A DNA stretch of 64,000 nt from the NCBI GenBank assembly GCA_009760885.1, contig CM019715.1, positions 19,148,503 to 19,212,502 of the forward strand, written 5' to 3'. The position numbers were made by a program, and so were the translations under genes. Source of the DNA: Achatina immaculata. Its lineage: Eukaryota > Mollusca > Gastropoda > Stylommatophora > Achatinidae. How positions within the stretch are numbered: position 1 is the first letter of the stretch; every line of letters starts with the position of its first letter. Shown here one piece after another: positions 1-11,385 of the stretch. The notes beneath the pieces were generated by a model. That model was given only the letters and a program-made list of their open reading frames with translations, had not been told where the DNA came from and ran no database searches.

Positions 1-286
1 CCGTCTCCGAACAGGACACAGCCGACTCCGAAGTCATATGTATACAAAGTTTAAGGTTGGTACTACTAATCTATGTACATGTGCCCAGGTGCCCCAAACC
101 GTGGAACATATCCTCCAGAGCTGCATCAACTACGAGACACTGAGAAATAATTACTGGCCCAGTGAAACCACTAAAGAAGATAAGCTCTACGGTTCCATAC
201 ATGAGTTACAAAAAACAGTGAAATTTATCCAAGAGACAGGACTGCAGATATAGACAGACAGTGCGAACGAAGAAGAAGAAGAAGAA
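1..286 (+). mobile_element. LINE-A 3' end, cut by the window edge
   Basis: The reading frame is open from base 2 to a TAG at 251-253 and matches the C-terminus of the longer LINE-A copy ending near 8880, differing by a few bases. It holds the cysteine/histidine knuckle CTCAQVPQTVEHILQSC seen at the end of the LINE-A reverse transcriptase-RNase H protein. A short 3' UTR leads into a (GAA)n tail at about 272-286. The rest of this copy lies outside the window. Unlike the copy at 8.7 kb it keeps the ILQSC cysteine segment intact. Confidence 0.9.
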
Positions 287-949
287 GGTTTTCTTAATTT
301 CCACCGTAGACATAAGAAATGATTTCTCAACATGGTAAACACACTCTACCATTATGCAGTTTTTTAGCATTACAACAGAGATAGAACTGGTGGGATGTAG
401 AGCATGCACTTGACTAGCCTTATCTACTTTGTCCAGCACAATCATATTATCTCATCTTCATAATATTAATGAAAATATTTGTTTTTCAATTTTCACCACT
501 ATTTATGTGAAATGTTGACAATGTAACAATGGACAGGCTAAAGTATAAAATAAATTCTAAAAATATTCTAAAAATGCAACTGAAAAAGATTCTACAATAA
601 AGGACCTTTTATTGTTTTTGTTCCAAACCTGTGGTACCAAAGTGTTTTACTATTATGCTCAACAATGATGGTCTTGGCGATAGTGACAAGGATAGCTTGC
701 ATGCCATGATTTTCCTGATTTTTTTTGTGAGGCACACAAGCAGCTTCTCAGGCTTGTCAGGGTTCTCAGCAAGCTCCACCCTTTCTTATTTACCAAGCTG
801 TTGTGATTTATCCGTTTCCAAGTTATATAGGGTCTGTACAAGACATGCTCAAAAAGGTTTGGCAAGAATGAGAGTAGCATCCAGACATCTGCCATACCAT
901 ATACAGGGCACACATTGAATGTATTAAAGGTTGGCATGAAACTGCAGTC
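287..949. other. No recognised feature
   Basis: AT-rich sequence with short open frames on both strands. None resembles a family I can name. Confidence 0.5.
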
Positions 950-1240
950 AGTCCGTAAGAATAATGAAGAGAAAAAAACTCATCTTAAATGCGAAGAAAA
1001 CTAAACTGATGAAAACTGAGAACAGAGAAAACTTAAATATTTTGGACATATTAAACGTCATGATAATTTAGTGAAGACAGTCTTGGAAGGGCACATGATG
1101 GGAAAAAGAGAAAGAGGAAGACCACGGTGAAGATGTTTGCAAAACTGCAAAAGAATGCATCAGCAGCAGGGCATCTTGCTTACAACCGAGAGTCCTACAG
1201 GAGAGCTGTTAGGGAGGCAAATGACTGACTGACTGATGAA
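950..1240 (+). mobile_element. RTE-1 relic with internal deletion
   Basis: About 950-1018 matches RTE-1 internal coding sequence (compare 18045-18118, the KKTKLMTT segment). It jumps at about 1020 to the 3' coding end (KYFGHIKRHD, then GKRERGRPR) and finishes with a (TGAC)n tail near 1225-1240. About 270 bp present in the copy at 17.6-20.1 kb are missing, along with many substitutions and stops. Confidence 0.75.
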
Positions 1241-2458
1241 ACCGCAAATATTCCTCTTTCAAACTTGTGTTTCTGTTCAGTGTTAGTGAAAATAGGGTGC
1301 TACAAAATCAATCAATAAATTGTGTGCACTTTGTACTTCACAGAAGGTAGGATCTTAGCCAATTCTGGCTACGTGTGCTGCTATTACAGCAAGTGCAGCT
1401 GCACCTCATATAGGATAGAAGACAGAAGAAAATAAATGTTTAAATGCTCATACCAGCTTCTAGTGCCTTCAAACCACACAATATGGACCGATGTCTTGAA
1501 TGACTACCAACACACACAATCACCCGAGAGAAACCATAACTGTTCATCAGGTCTGAAGTAAATTCACACTGATCAGCACTAACAACAACAACAATATGTC
1601 GAATCCAAGAAAACCTATAAGGAAGAGAAAATCATTAGATCAGTTGGTCATTGGAGAATACTTTATTATATACAAAAGCAGAAAAAAATTGTAAAAAGCA
1701 GGGATTCTTTTAGCAGAATGCATAGAAATAGTACCTTTTAGTGGAAACAAAATTTTTAAACTTTTGAAAACCATATGACATTTTTTTAAAACCATATATA
1801 ACATTTTTTAAAAACAGTAAATTTTTAAATTCAAGTATCACCTTCCTTACATACGCCAGAGTTGTTCTAGGGATGGACAACACTTTAGTCTGATATATCT
1901 ATTTAAACCTCAAAGCATACAAATACTGTTAACCTTGGCATGCTGTATAATAGTGCTGAAAACCAATAATGAAATTGCAACATCTGTGAGAGATCAGTGT
2001 TGATATCTGAGCAAACAAGGAAGTTAACATTGGTTGTACTTTTTTTAATCCATGATACAGAGATTTAAGTCTTTTTTTCATTCCATCCAGCTACATGAGT
2101 AAATTATTGTAGTCCTTTTTTTTTTTTGAAGCTGCAACTTAGCTGTGCTTTAACAACTATGCTTGGCTATGCTGGTTCACACAAGAATTACAGCTGTCTA
2201 ATTTCAGTTTCGCCATGTCGCTGCAGGGCCTGGATGTTAGTCTGGGAGTAAAGAATATAGCCACTGTAACCTTCCATGCATGTCATAAGAAATAACTAAG
2301 GGGGTTATGTGCAGGGCCAACAACTCTGTTATGTAAAAAAACAGCAATGAATAATCAAATCTCATTGCACGATGAACCTCCAGAGTGTGAAGCTAGTATG
2401 AATGGTGGTGGTGAAAGCTGAAAGGAGTCAGTAGTGTGACAGTGGATGTTCTGACTAC
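1241..2458. other. No recognised feature; several A/T homopolymers
   Basis: AT-rich sequence with T runs near 2117-2127 and A/T runs near 1740-1820. I see no coding, tRNA-like or terminal-repeat signal. Confidence 0.5.
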
Positions 2459-3176
2459 AAAATATGAAAATGTCTGGAATGTGCAAACAATGTCTAAGAC
2501 CACAAAGTTATGAAAGATAACAGAAATGAGGAACTACACACTGCGCATCCATAGAATAAGTGAGAGCAGATGGCTAGGGACAAGGAGAATAAAAACAGCA
2601 ACAGAGGTGAAACAGTATTATTTTCAGCAAAGGAAGACCATCAACATCATGAAGGTGTAGCCATTATCTTGAAAAAAAAAAGGTTAGAAAGATCACAACT
2701 GGAGTGGACACTTATAAATAACAGACTAATAAAAATAAGACTGAGAGGGAGATTCACCAACATTATTATAAAACACTGCTACACTGCAACCAATGATAGC
2801 GATGAGGACAAAAAAAGATGAATTCTATCTCTAGCTACAAAAAGAAATACAGAAATCACCCAAACATGACTTTGTAATAGTAATAGGAGACCTTTATGCC
2901 AAGGTTGGAACAGACAATATATATACAATGAAAGAATCATGGAGAAGCTTGGTAGTGGAAAAGTAAATGATAATGGAGAAAGACTAATAAAATTTCTGTG
3001 GCCTAAATGAGTTGGTGACTGGAGGGACACTTTTTCCACAAGGGGAAATACATAAATTAAATGCCACATTCACCAAACGGTCATGAAATCACACAGATCA
3101 AATCAATGGTAGGTGGTGGCATTTCCTACACAATGTGAAAGTGAGGAGAGGAGCTGATGTGGTCATCACCTTGTAG
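2459..3176 (+). pseudogene. LINE endonuclease relic, RTE type
   Basis: Read across frames, this decays from an apurinic-type LINE endonuclease. VWNVQTM near 2465 stands for the usual WNVRTL. ISESRWLGT near 2550 stands for the usual SExRWTG, with the catalytic-region glutamate kept. VIVIGDLYAKVG near 2875 stands for GDFNAKVG. GGTLFPQGEIHK follows near 3020, and HTDQINGRW and RRGADVV lie near the end. The frame is broken many times. It could belong to the relic downstream, but that one looks like the I type, so I treat them as separate. Confidence 0.7.
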
Positions 3177-3179
3177 AAG

Positions 3180-4416
3180 CCAGGATTCTTTTTCTGCATT
3201 CAGTTTCATATACTCAGCTTTCTAAACAGGGAGCCTGGTCACCTGATGTCAGCAAGAGGTCTTCATAGGAGCCCCAGAATTTCTCCTCCATGCTTTTCTC
3301 TTAGGGCCACACATATGCAGATGACATCCTGACATAGGTACATGGAAACTGTAGAGAGAGGATATTTGCCCACATTCAAGAAAATACTGACCATATCATA
3401 CATTGGTGTGAGGACAACAACGCAGTGATAAACCACACCAAGGCCAAAATCATGTGGTGCTCATTAGATAACAGATCTGCAAAGACTACCCTTCCAGCCA
3501 TGCAGCAGAACAGAGTATATTGAGAGGGAAACATTTTTTAAATATCTTGGGATTGTGTTCAATAGGACACCATCTTTCAGTCACCACATGGACAAAGTCA
3601 TTCAGAAAGCAAAGTCTCAGAGCAGTGAAGACCATGGCAGGTGCTGGACTGCCACAACGGACACTCTGTGCAGGCATTAGTGACGTCAGTAGCTGAGCAT
3701 GGCTTTGGCCTTCTGACTTTGTCCATGACTCCAAAATCAAGCTCAAAAGAATTCAAAATGAGGCCATGAGAGCAGTTCTGGGGTGCACCAAGGACACGCC
3801 AATCACAGCTATGTGCTACTTACTGGATATGTCCAGCATGGGAGTAAGGCAAAAGTATGTGCAAATCATACCTCAGGACCACCAGCAAGGCAAACCACCC
3901 CTCCTACCAGAGCTGAACTCAGCAAAAGGCAACCGCTTCAAGCGAGGGAGATTGTGGATGGCAGAAGCAGAAGAGACACTGTCAGTAGTCTGTGACCCAA
4001 AGTTGATTCCCCTAGAACCAGAATGGATTAAAGTGTCAAATATGCAGAATCTAATGAAGGTTGTGATCCAGCTTGGCTATGAATGCTGAGACTGGGCTCA
4101 GGGTAAAACTGAAGCCCAGGTGTTGGAACAGATTCAGCATCACTCCAAACCACATGACCATGTGATTTTCACATACAAGTCTGTGGCACAAGGCCTAAAA
4201 TGTGGATGGGGCTATGTTGTCTACCACAATGCCAAACTGGCTGCCAGTAAATCAGGAGCCTATGCAACTACCACTTTGAGCTTAAGAATGAAGGTGACGG
4301 CTGCATCAGAAGCAATTTCCTGGTTGATGGAGCAGGACACCTCACATGGGGTCAGTGTAACAGACTCCCAAAACATGTTACAGAGAATCAAGAGACATTT
4401 CTTGCATAGGGAATAG
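3180..4416 (+). pseudogene. LINE-B reverse transcriptase C-part and RNase H relic
   Basis: HTYADDIL near 3310 is the reverse transcriptase active-site box. KYLGIVFNR follows near 3540, as in the thumb region of I/Jockey-type LINEs. An open stretch at 3766-4089 carries RIQNEAMRAVLGCTKDTPI, typical of the RT-RNase H linker. After a stop, 4120-4416 has the layout of an RNase H fold (VIFTYKSVAQGLKCGWGYVVY, then SEAISWLM, then VTDSQNML). The first catalytic Asp of the usual YTDGS box is replaced here. A related piece covering the RNase H C-terminus lies at 11386-11890. Confidence 0.7.
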
Positions 4417-5029
4417 GTCCAGGTTTTATTGGGCTCTCAGTTATCCAGTCCCCCTGGGAACAACTGTGTTAAGAGCACACTTATCTTAACATAGTGTTTG
4501 TGAGACAGGGAACATAGATCTATTTGCTTAAAAACTCTGACCTACTTCTGTAGCCCAGAAACTTGTAGCAATCAACACTAATTGTAATTGTTATTTTTGT
4601 GAAATGTAATGTCAGGTTGGACATGGAGATCTCTGGTGGGGATGAGGGAAGCCTGGTGTGAAACCAATGAATCCAGGACGTGACAAGCCTATATGTCTTT
4701 ACAACAATGGCTATCAGAATGATGTAAACAAAACAGAGCCAGCAGACTATAGGTGGCGGGGAATGGATATTGTTGAAGCACTCATCAGATTCCTCATCTC
4801 AAAGTCAGAATGTCTTTGTGGAACTGTCTCCAAACCATCTGACATGGAGAAGGGACTTATATACAGCCACCAGAGGCTGGAAAACAAAGTTTTGGCCAGG
4901 CCAGCCACACTGTCTTCATGGCAGTCCGAGCAAGACCACAGTCTGCCCTAGCAAGGAAAGGTGCTGAAGTTGGAGTTACCCAGCCAAAAGGCGCATTGCA
5001 AAAATCAGAGTAACACGCATTATCATTAA
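4417..5029. other. Unassigned, possibly LINE-A 5' region
   Basis: An open frame at 4658-4951 has no features I recognise. Some of this stretch may be the 5' UTR or a decayed first ORF of LINE-A, whose 5' boundary I could not fix because no target-site duplication was found. Confidence 0.35.
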
Positions 5030-8000
5030 TGAATGTCTCTATCTGCAGTATTCAAACATGGTGCTCGCCCTGTGAAGACTAACCAGGCAGGTGCAGTGCT
5101 GGGGCCCCTGCCTCGAAAAGGTCCACTCAATGCTACTGGAGGTTCTCTCAGTTCGTCTTGTGGAGTCAGGAGACATGAGAGTAGAGCTACCGGCCAAAAA
5201 ATACAACAGAAGAAAACAGTCAAAAAGCAAGAGCTTAAAATAATGCTGTGGAATGCTGAGGGTGTCAGCAATGTTAGAGATGGATAATAGCAAAAAGGTG
5301 GAACTAGAGAACATACTTTTTGCAGAGCAGGTAAGTATATGCTGCATACAGGAGACACACCTAACCAAAGATGCAGCCTTTAAAATCAGAGGCTACCAGT
5401 GTTTTAGATCAGACCGACAGGACAGAAGAAAAGGAGGAGTACTCACACTTGTTAAGAATAACATCAGCGCATGTCAGGTGGGAGTGTTCATGGAAGAAGC
5501 CGAATATCAGATGATCCATCTAAAAAGTAGTAATACAGATTTCCACCTCCTTAACTATTACTGTCCTAATGACCGCCCACTTGCTTTAGAAACAATCCCA
5601 CACAAAGAGAGACTGATGGTCTGTGGCGATTTTAACAGCCATTCCCAGAGCTGGGGCTATGACCACATAGACAAGAGAGGAGAGGAAGTTGAGAGCTGGC
5701 AGGATGATAATGGACTTCTCCTGATCAACCAGCCAATGGATCCCCCAACATTTTACTCAAGGGCTTGGCATACAAAATCAACACCAGATCTGGCATTCCA
5801 CTCTCCAGATCTGAAGTGGAACATTACACGTGAAGTTGGAAAACAACTTGGAGGTAGCGACCATCGACCAGTCTTCCTGACAATAGAAAATGAACTCCTT
5901 AACACCAGTAGCCCTCTCCCCAGATGGAACTATAAAAAAGCAAACTGGACAATGTACAGACATCATACAGGTATCCTGGTGGGACAGCTGTCCATAGAAA
6001 GTAAGGATATTAACAGCATAGTGAAGGAATTCAATGCTTGTATCCTTCAGGCCGCTCGTGAAACCATTCCCAGAGGAGCTCGCAGGGACTATAAACCATA
6101 ATGGTCTAGCGAGCTGGGAAAACTCCATGATGATGTGGAAGCAGCTCGAAAGCAAGCAGAAAATAGACCATGCCATGAACACCACAATAATTACCAACAT
6201 TCTAAGGCCAAATTTCAGACAGCCAAGCTGCAAGCCAGACGGGAAAGTTGGAGAGAGAAAACAGAGTCCCTAAACTTTGAAAAGGATGGAAGGAAACTGT
6301 GGAAACTAATCAAACAGTTAAATGATGAGAGTACTGGAAGAAGTACAAAGATTACACTAATAGAGGATGGGAAAACTCTTACAGGTAAGCAGGTAGTAGA
6401 TCACTTTGCTCGCATGTTTGCACAGGACTGCAACATTGATATCCATCCAGAGAAAGAGCGTGCAGTGCGCACTGACCCACAGAAAGAAGAGGAACAAGTC
6501 AGAAAAGTGGAGGTCATGGATGCACCAATCACATGCAGCGAGTTAGACCTAGCAATCAGTAAACTGAAACCAAGGAAATCACCAGGACCAGATGGAGTGT
6601 CCAATGAAATGATCAAGAACCTGGGAATGGCAGCAATGGGAAAGCTGTTGGATATTTTCAATATGTGCTGGAGCACAGGTAAGTTACCTCAAATCTGGAA
6701 GGAAGCAAGCATGGTACCACTGCTAAAGCCAGGGAAAAACAGTGATACTGCCTCCAGCTACAGGCCAATCAGTCTCACTAGCTGCCTATGCAAAACGATG
6801 GAACGCATCATTGACCTGAGGCTAAAATGGTACCTAGAAAGTGAAAACCTTCTCGTTCCACAACAAGCAGGATTTAGGCAGTACTACAGTACAGAAGATC
6901 AAGTGACTTATCTCTCTCAAGAGACTGAGGATGCATTCCAAGAGAAAAACCTTGTACTAGCAGCGTGGATAGACCTAAAGAAAGCCTTTGATAAAGTATG
7001 GAAAAAAGGTCTGCTGTGGAAACTAAGAAACTGCAATGTGAATGGAAGACTGTACAACTGGATAAAGTCCTATTTACACAATAGAAGAGCTAGAGTAGTA
7101 ATGGATGGACACAAAAGCCAGAAAGTACTTCTGCGACACGGTGTACCACAAGGAGGAGTCCTTTCGCCTACACTATTCCTTGTATTCATTAATGACCTGG
7201 TCAAGAAACTTCCCTATGGAATCAAAGCGGCACTGTATGCAGATGATCTAGTCATGTGGTGTACAGATGAATATGCGACAGTTGCTACACAGAGACTCCA
7301 AAGAGCAGCAGACATCTTGACATCATGGACAAACAAATGGTGTGTAAGTATCAACACAGAGAAATCAAGTACCACTCTGTTCACTCTCTCATCTAAACAG
7401 AAAGCAGGTAAGATCTTTGTAAATGAAATATCCTTAAGGATGGACAACCAACTCACTTACTTAGGAGTGACTCTTGACTCAAAACTGACTTGGAAGCAAC
7501 ACATCAACAGTGCAGAAGCAAAAGCCAGAAGAAAACTAGCCATATTAAGAAAATTATGTGGAACCACATGGGGAGCTAGTGAAAGAATCCTCAAGAATGT
7601 ATATCAGCAAAGTATTCTACCACATTTAGAATATGGCTCAATATCTTGGTGCACAGCATCAAACACTACACTGCATAATCTAGACAAGGTTCAAAATCAG
7701 TCACTACGGATTATCACAGGTGCCATGAGGTCCACACCAATAGCAGAAATGCAGAAAATAGTTGGTGTTCAAGCGCTAAAGGAACGTAGAGACACAAAGG
7801 TCATGACCATGGGAGAGAAATTCCTTAGCTCTGTAAGCCATCCCCTGAAGGAGAGATTCAATAACTTGGCATTAAGCCGGCTTAAAAGAAGCAGCTTCAT
7901 TCACCAGGCCAAGCGTATGCGTAAGCTGATACCTGACCTTCCAATTGTAGTCGCTCCATTATCATCTGTACCAGAGCATACACCATGGAAAGAAGCAGAT

Positions 8001-8909
8001 TATACACAAATAACTATTCTGACTGAAGTGAAAGGTGTGCAGAATGGTGAGATGCAAAGCAGCCTTGTAAGATCAACAGCCACACTTAGTATGCTAGATG
8101 ACAAATATCCATGTGACACCTGGATACGTGTATATACAGACGGATCTGCACACAATGCCATAAAGAATGGAGGGGCAGGAGCACATATTGAATATCCAAA
8201 CAACACCACTGACAAGATTTCCATACCCACTGGAAAATACTGCAACAACTTTGATGCAGAAGTTAGGGCAATTACTGCTGCAGTTGAAAAACTATCTGAC
8301 TCCAGAATTGATACATGTCCTGTAGTAATTCTCACAGATGCAAGATCAGTACTGGAAGCTCTTCAGTGCAACAAACTACCAGACCTTAAGGATGCCTTGT
8401 CAAAAATTGGCTTACAACATGAAGTCACTTTGCAATGGATTCCCTCTCACTGTGGGATACTAGGCAATGAGAAAGCTGACCATCTGGCCAAAGAGGGCAC
8501 TGAAATGGAGCAACCAGACATACCAATCAGCTATAATCAGAAGAAAAGCATGATAAAAACCTACAGGAAGCCACAAACACCACCACATGATGACTATCAC
8601 ATGCTAAACAGAAAGGAACAAGTCACCATCTTCCGTCTCCGAACAGGACACAGCCGACTCCGAAGTCATATGTATACAAAGTTTAAGGTTGGTACTACTA
8701 ATCTATGTACATGTGCCCAGGTGCCCCAAACTGTGGAACATATGAACTGCACCAACTATGAAACACTGAGAAATAATTACTGGCCCAGTGAAACCACTAA
8801 AGAAGATAAGCTCTACGGTTCCATACATGAATTACAAAAAAACAGTGAAATTTATCCAAGAGACAGGACTGCAGGTATAGACAGACAATGCGAACGAAGA
8901 AGAAGAAGA
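5030..8909 (+). mobile_element. LINE-A, near full-length I-superfamily LINE
   Basis: One orientation holds, in order, an endonuclease, a reverse transcriptase, an RNase H and a terminal zinc knuckle, then a short 3' UTR and a (GAA)n tail at 8896-8909. RNase H after RT places it in the I superfamily (I, Nimb or Ingi-like; I cannot separate these by eye). No clear ORF1 with CCHC knuckles is visible upstream, so the 5' end may be missing or decayed. Other copies here are at 1-286, 37215-37363 (minus) and 48755-50766. Its low decay against its neighbours suggests a recent insertion. Confidence 0.88.
5253..8880 (+). pseudogene. LINE-A ORF2 polyprotein (EN-RT-RNase H), three lesions
   Basis: Endonuclease boxes: CIQETHL near 5341, CGDFNSHSQSWG near 5620 and GGSDHRPVF near 5852. 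Reverse transcriptase boxes: KSPGPDG near 6580, YRPISL near 6760, AGFRQYYSTEDQ near 6870, IDLKKAFDKVW near 6970, HGVPQGGVLSP near 7138 and active-site YADD at 7236-7247. RNase H boxes: YTDGS at 8133-8147, DAEVRAI near 8253, LTDARS near 8330 and IPSHCG...NEKADHL near 8440, so all acidic catalytic positions are kept. Lesions: a frameshift near 5280 (the endonuclease start LWNAEG lies in another frame), an in-frame TAA at 6099-6101, and a one-base A-run insertion near 8836-8842 that shifts the end past the family TAG at 8878-8880. A short deletion near 8745 removes the ILQSC part of the knuckle. Everything else is open. Confidence 0.88.
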
Positions 8910-9052
8910 CTACTACTACTACTACTAACAACTACTACTACTACTACTGCTGCTACTACTAACAACTACTACTACTACTACTGCTGCTACTACTAACAAC
9001 TACTACTACTACTACTACTACTGTTACTGTTACTACTACTACTACTTCTCAA
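8908..9052. repeat. Compound ACT/GCT microsatellite with higher-order unit
   Basis: Trinucleotide (ACT)n starts directly at the end of the LINE-A GAA tail. It is organised in a repeated block of about 33 bp: AACAACT, a run of ACT, GCTGCT, ACTACT. The block occurs about three times before a plain ACT/GTT run. The open frame of LINE-A runs into this repeat as a spurious Leu/Thr extension. Confidence 0.9.
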
Positions 9053-9645
9053 TCAACATTTGGACACAGCTTACAGGTCTAGTCTGATGAAGGAGCCAAG
9101 CCTAGGATTTGTTGCTAGCTTGAGTGCTATAAAATATGTGAGGCACATTCAACAGATTATCAGTTCAAGATATATTTATCAGTGTCATAGTTTTTAAAAT
9201 TGTATTTATGACACTGAATTTGGTCATTCTGAATTATTTACTTGCAAATGATAATTTTTGTCAAAATGAAGATGCAACACATCCCAGAATAGATTATTTT
9301 TATGGCCTACTAACATACACTGATGGTCAGCTAATGTGCATTTAGGGAGCAACTAGCACAGACAGAAGTACAGCTGACATACATTAAAGATACAGTATAT
9401 GGTAGTTTTTCAAGGTGAAAGTTGATGGTTTAAATATGGCTGGAGGCACACCAGTCAACAAGGCTGTAGAAATGTCTACCTGGCTTGATCTAGAGGCAGG
9501 GAAGAAAGGTGTTATGCTGACCACATCACCCTGACAGGTCAAGAAAAATATGGGCACTAACATCATGTCTCCATGGCACAACAGGATTACTTTACTTTTT
9601 TTTACAGCATATGTCAAGGACCAGTTACAGTATGTATGAAATAGA
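9053..9645. other. No recognised feature
   Basis: AT-rich sequence without coding or repeat signals that I can name. Confidence 0.5.
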
Positions 9646-9846
9646 TGTGACTTTAATAGCCTAGGAGATGCCTGACTAACATAGAGGTACTTGCTTCATC
9701 ATTATGTGACTACAGTAGCCTAGAAGATGCTTGACCAACACAGAAGTACTTGCTTCATTGTTATGTGACTACAGTGGCCTAAGAGATGCCTGGCTAACAT
9801 AGAAGTACTTCCTTCATCATTATGTGACTTCATTAGCCTAGGACAG
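9646..9846. repeat. 59-bp tandem repeat, about 3.3 copies
   Basis: The unit (AGCCTAGGAGATGCCTGAC..., ending ATTATGTGACTACAGT) recurs with its AGCC/GGCC anchor at 9658, 9717, 9776 and 9835, a period of 59 bases. Copies differ by roughly 10 percent. Confidence 0.9.
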
Positions 9847-10069
9847 TGGTTCCCAATTGGTGGTATACGGACCAGGAGTCCATGACAAAATCTCAATGTT
9901 TTTTTTTTTTCCGCTGTGGAATGTTTAACATCCAGTGTTTCAGCAAATCCTATGTGGATGAAGGAACATTTTTCATGTTTAAAAATATGAAACATTGAAC
10001 CATATGTGGAAGCGATTGTTTGGAATAAAAAGCGGCATGATCTCTCTCACCATATTTAGGGTTGGTTAC
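9847..10069. other. Flank with a possible hAT-like terminus
   Basis: CAGTGGTTCCCAA just after the 59-bp repeat resembles the terminal repeat of many hAT elements. No matching inverted end was found nearby. A run of T follows at about 9900-9911. Confidence 0.25.
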
Positions 10070-11385
10070 GCTGTTGGCGATATTCTTCGGCTGCCATGCG
10101 TGGAGCGGTGCTCCTCCCGGCCAACGAAGAAAAGTGCAAATGGGGTTGCCGCGCAGCATCACTGCGGAAAAGGTGGTAGAAAGGATAAAGCGAAGCAAAC
10201 AGTCAAATCATGGCACCTCTGGTCTGGAGGTCGGCCACATCCTGAGTGCAGTCCTATCGAGTGAAATGCATGAACCGGCTTGTCCCAGAGGTTAAGACAC
10301 TGTTGGCGAGACTCTTCGAATGCCGTGCGTGGAGTGAAGCTCCTCCAGGTCAAGGAAGAAAATGCGGAAAAGAAATAAAAGTTGCTGTGCGGTGCCAATG
10401 TGAAAAGGTGGTGGAAAGGATAAAGTGAAGTTTAATCGGTATGTCCAATAGTATCGCTGACATGCCATGGCACCTCTGCTCTAGAGGCCGGCCACGTCCG
10501 AAATACACCTACACTGGTGAAATATGCCTAAACCGGCACACACCAGGGGTGGAACTTGATGGCTAGACATGTCATGCCACCTCCGCTCTAGAGGTCGGTC
10601 ACGCCTGATATACACCCATACTGGTGAATTTTGCCTAAACCAGCTCACACCAGGGGTGAATCTTGAAGGGTATGCATGTCACAGTACCTCTGCTCTAGAG
10701 GTCAGTCACGTCCCAAACACGCCCATACTGGGATAATATGCCTAAACCGGCTCAACCCAGGGGTGGAAGCCACTAGTGGCGAGGATTCGTCCTCCTGGAC
10801 AAAAGCTCCATCCTGGTCACAACTAAGAAGGGTAGCGGCCACGACCACAAAATGCTGAAGTCAGAGACACTGGACCAGGGCAGTCTAGATAGGCAACCAC
10901 CTCTCACCCGGCTGGGATATTTGCGTATCCTAATCACGCTGAGGTTTTCCGGTGAGAAAGTCCAACTCTGGACTGGATGGGCAGCCACCTCTCACCCGGC
11001 GGTGATACACGGGTATCTCAAAACACATTGAGGTTTTCCGGTAAGAAGGTCCAACTCTGGCCTGGGTGGGCTACCGCCTCTCACCCAGCGGGGATGCACT
11101 GATATCCTAAACACGTCGAGGTCTTCTGGTGAGAAACTCCAACTCTAGACTAAACTGGTGCAACGAAAACCACGGTGTCATGCAATCCGCTTCAGAGACC
11201 CACCAAGAATACAGGCTAAAGCCCTGCGATACTCTGAACCCCTTGTGGTCTCTCGTGAGTCTCATGTGGTCCTTTTGGGGACCACACAGGAGACCACTGG
11301 ACCTAATGAGGACCACAGGCATAAATTCAGTAGGATCACAGTGTGGTTTTGGTGGTAGAAGCGAATGAAGAAGAAGAAGTTATCC
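10070..11385 (+). repeat. CR composite repeat, copy 1, with (GAA)n tail
   Basis: A GC-richer non-coding element built of sub-repeats. A first module beginning GCTGTTGGCGA recurs at about 10304. A module centred on GCTCTAGAGG recurs at 10478, 10585 and 10692 (107-bp period). A third centred on CCTCTCACCCGG recurs near 10901, 10989 and 11078 (about 89-bp period). The 3' part holds a palindrome of TGTGGTCC around TTTTGGGGACCACA near 11265. It ends AGAAGCGAATGAAGAAGAAGAAG, matching the LINE-A tail. No long frame is convincing. Other copies: 20626-22016 and the chimera at 41445-42197. Confidence 0.85.

Noticed and set aside
8896..8996. A poly-Arg/Leu/Thr tail on the LINE-A protein
   Set aside because: It comes from a one-base slip near 8840 that carries the frame through the GAA and ACT repeats; the family stop is at 8878-8880.
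10478..10700. CRISPR-like array from the regularly spaced GCTCTAGAGG blocks
   Set aside because: The 107-bp units are similar along their whole length, not short repeats with unique spacers, and this is an animal genome.
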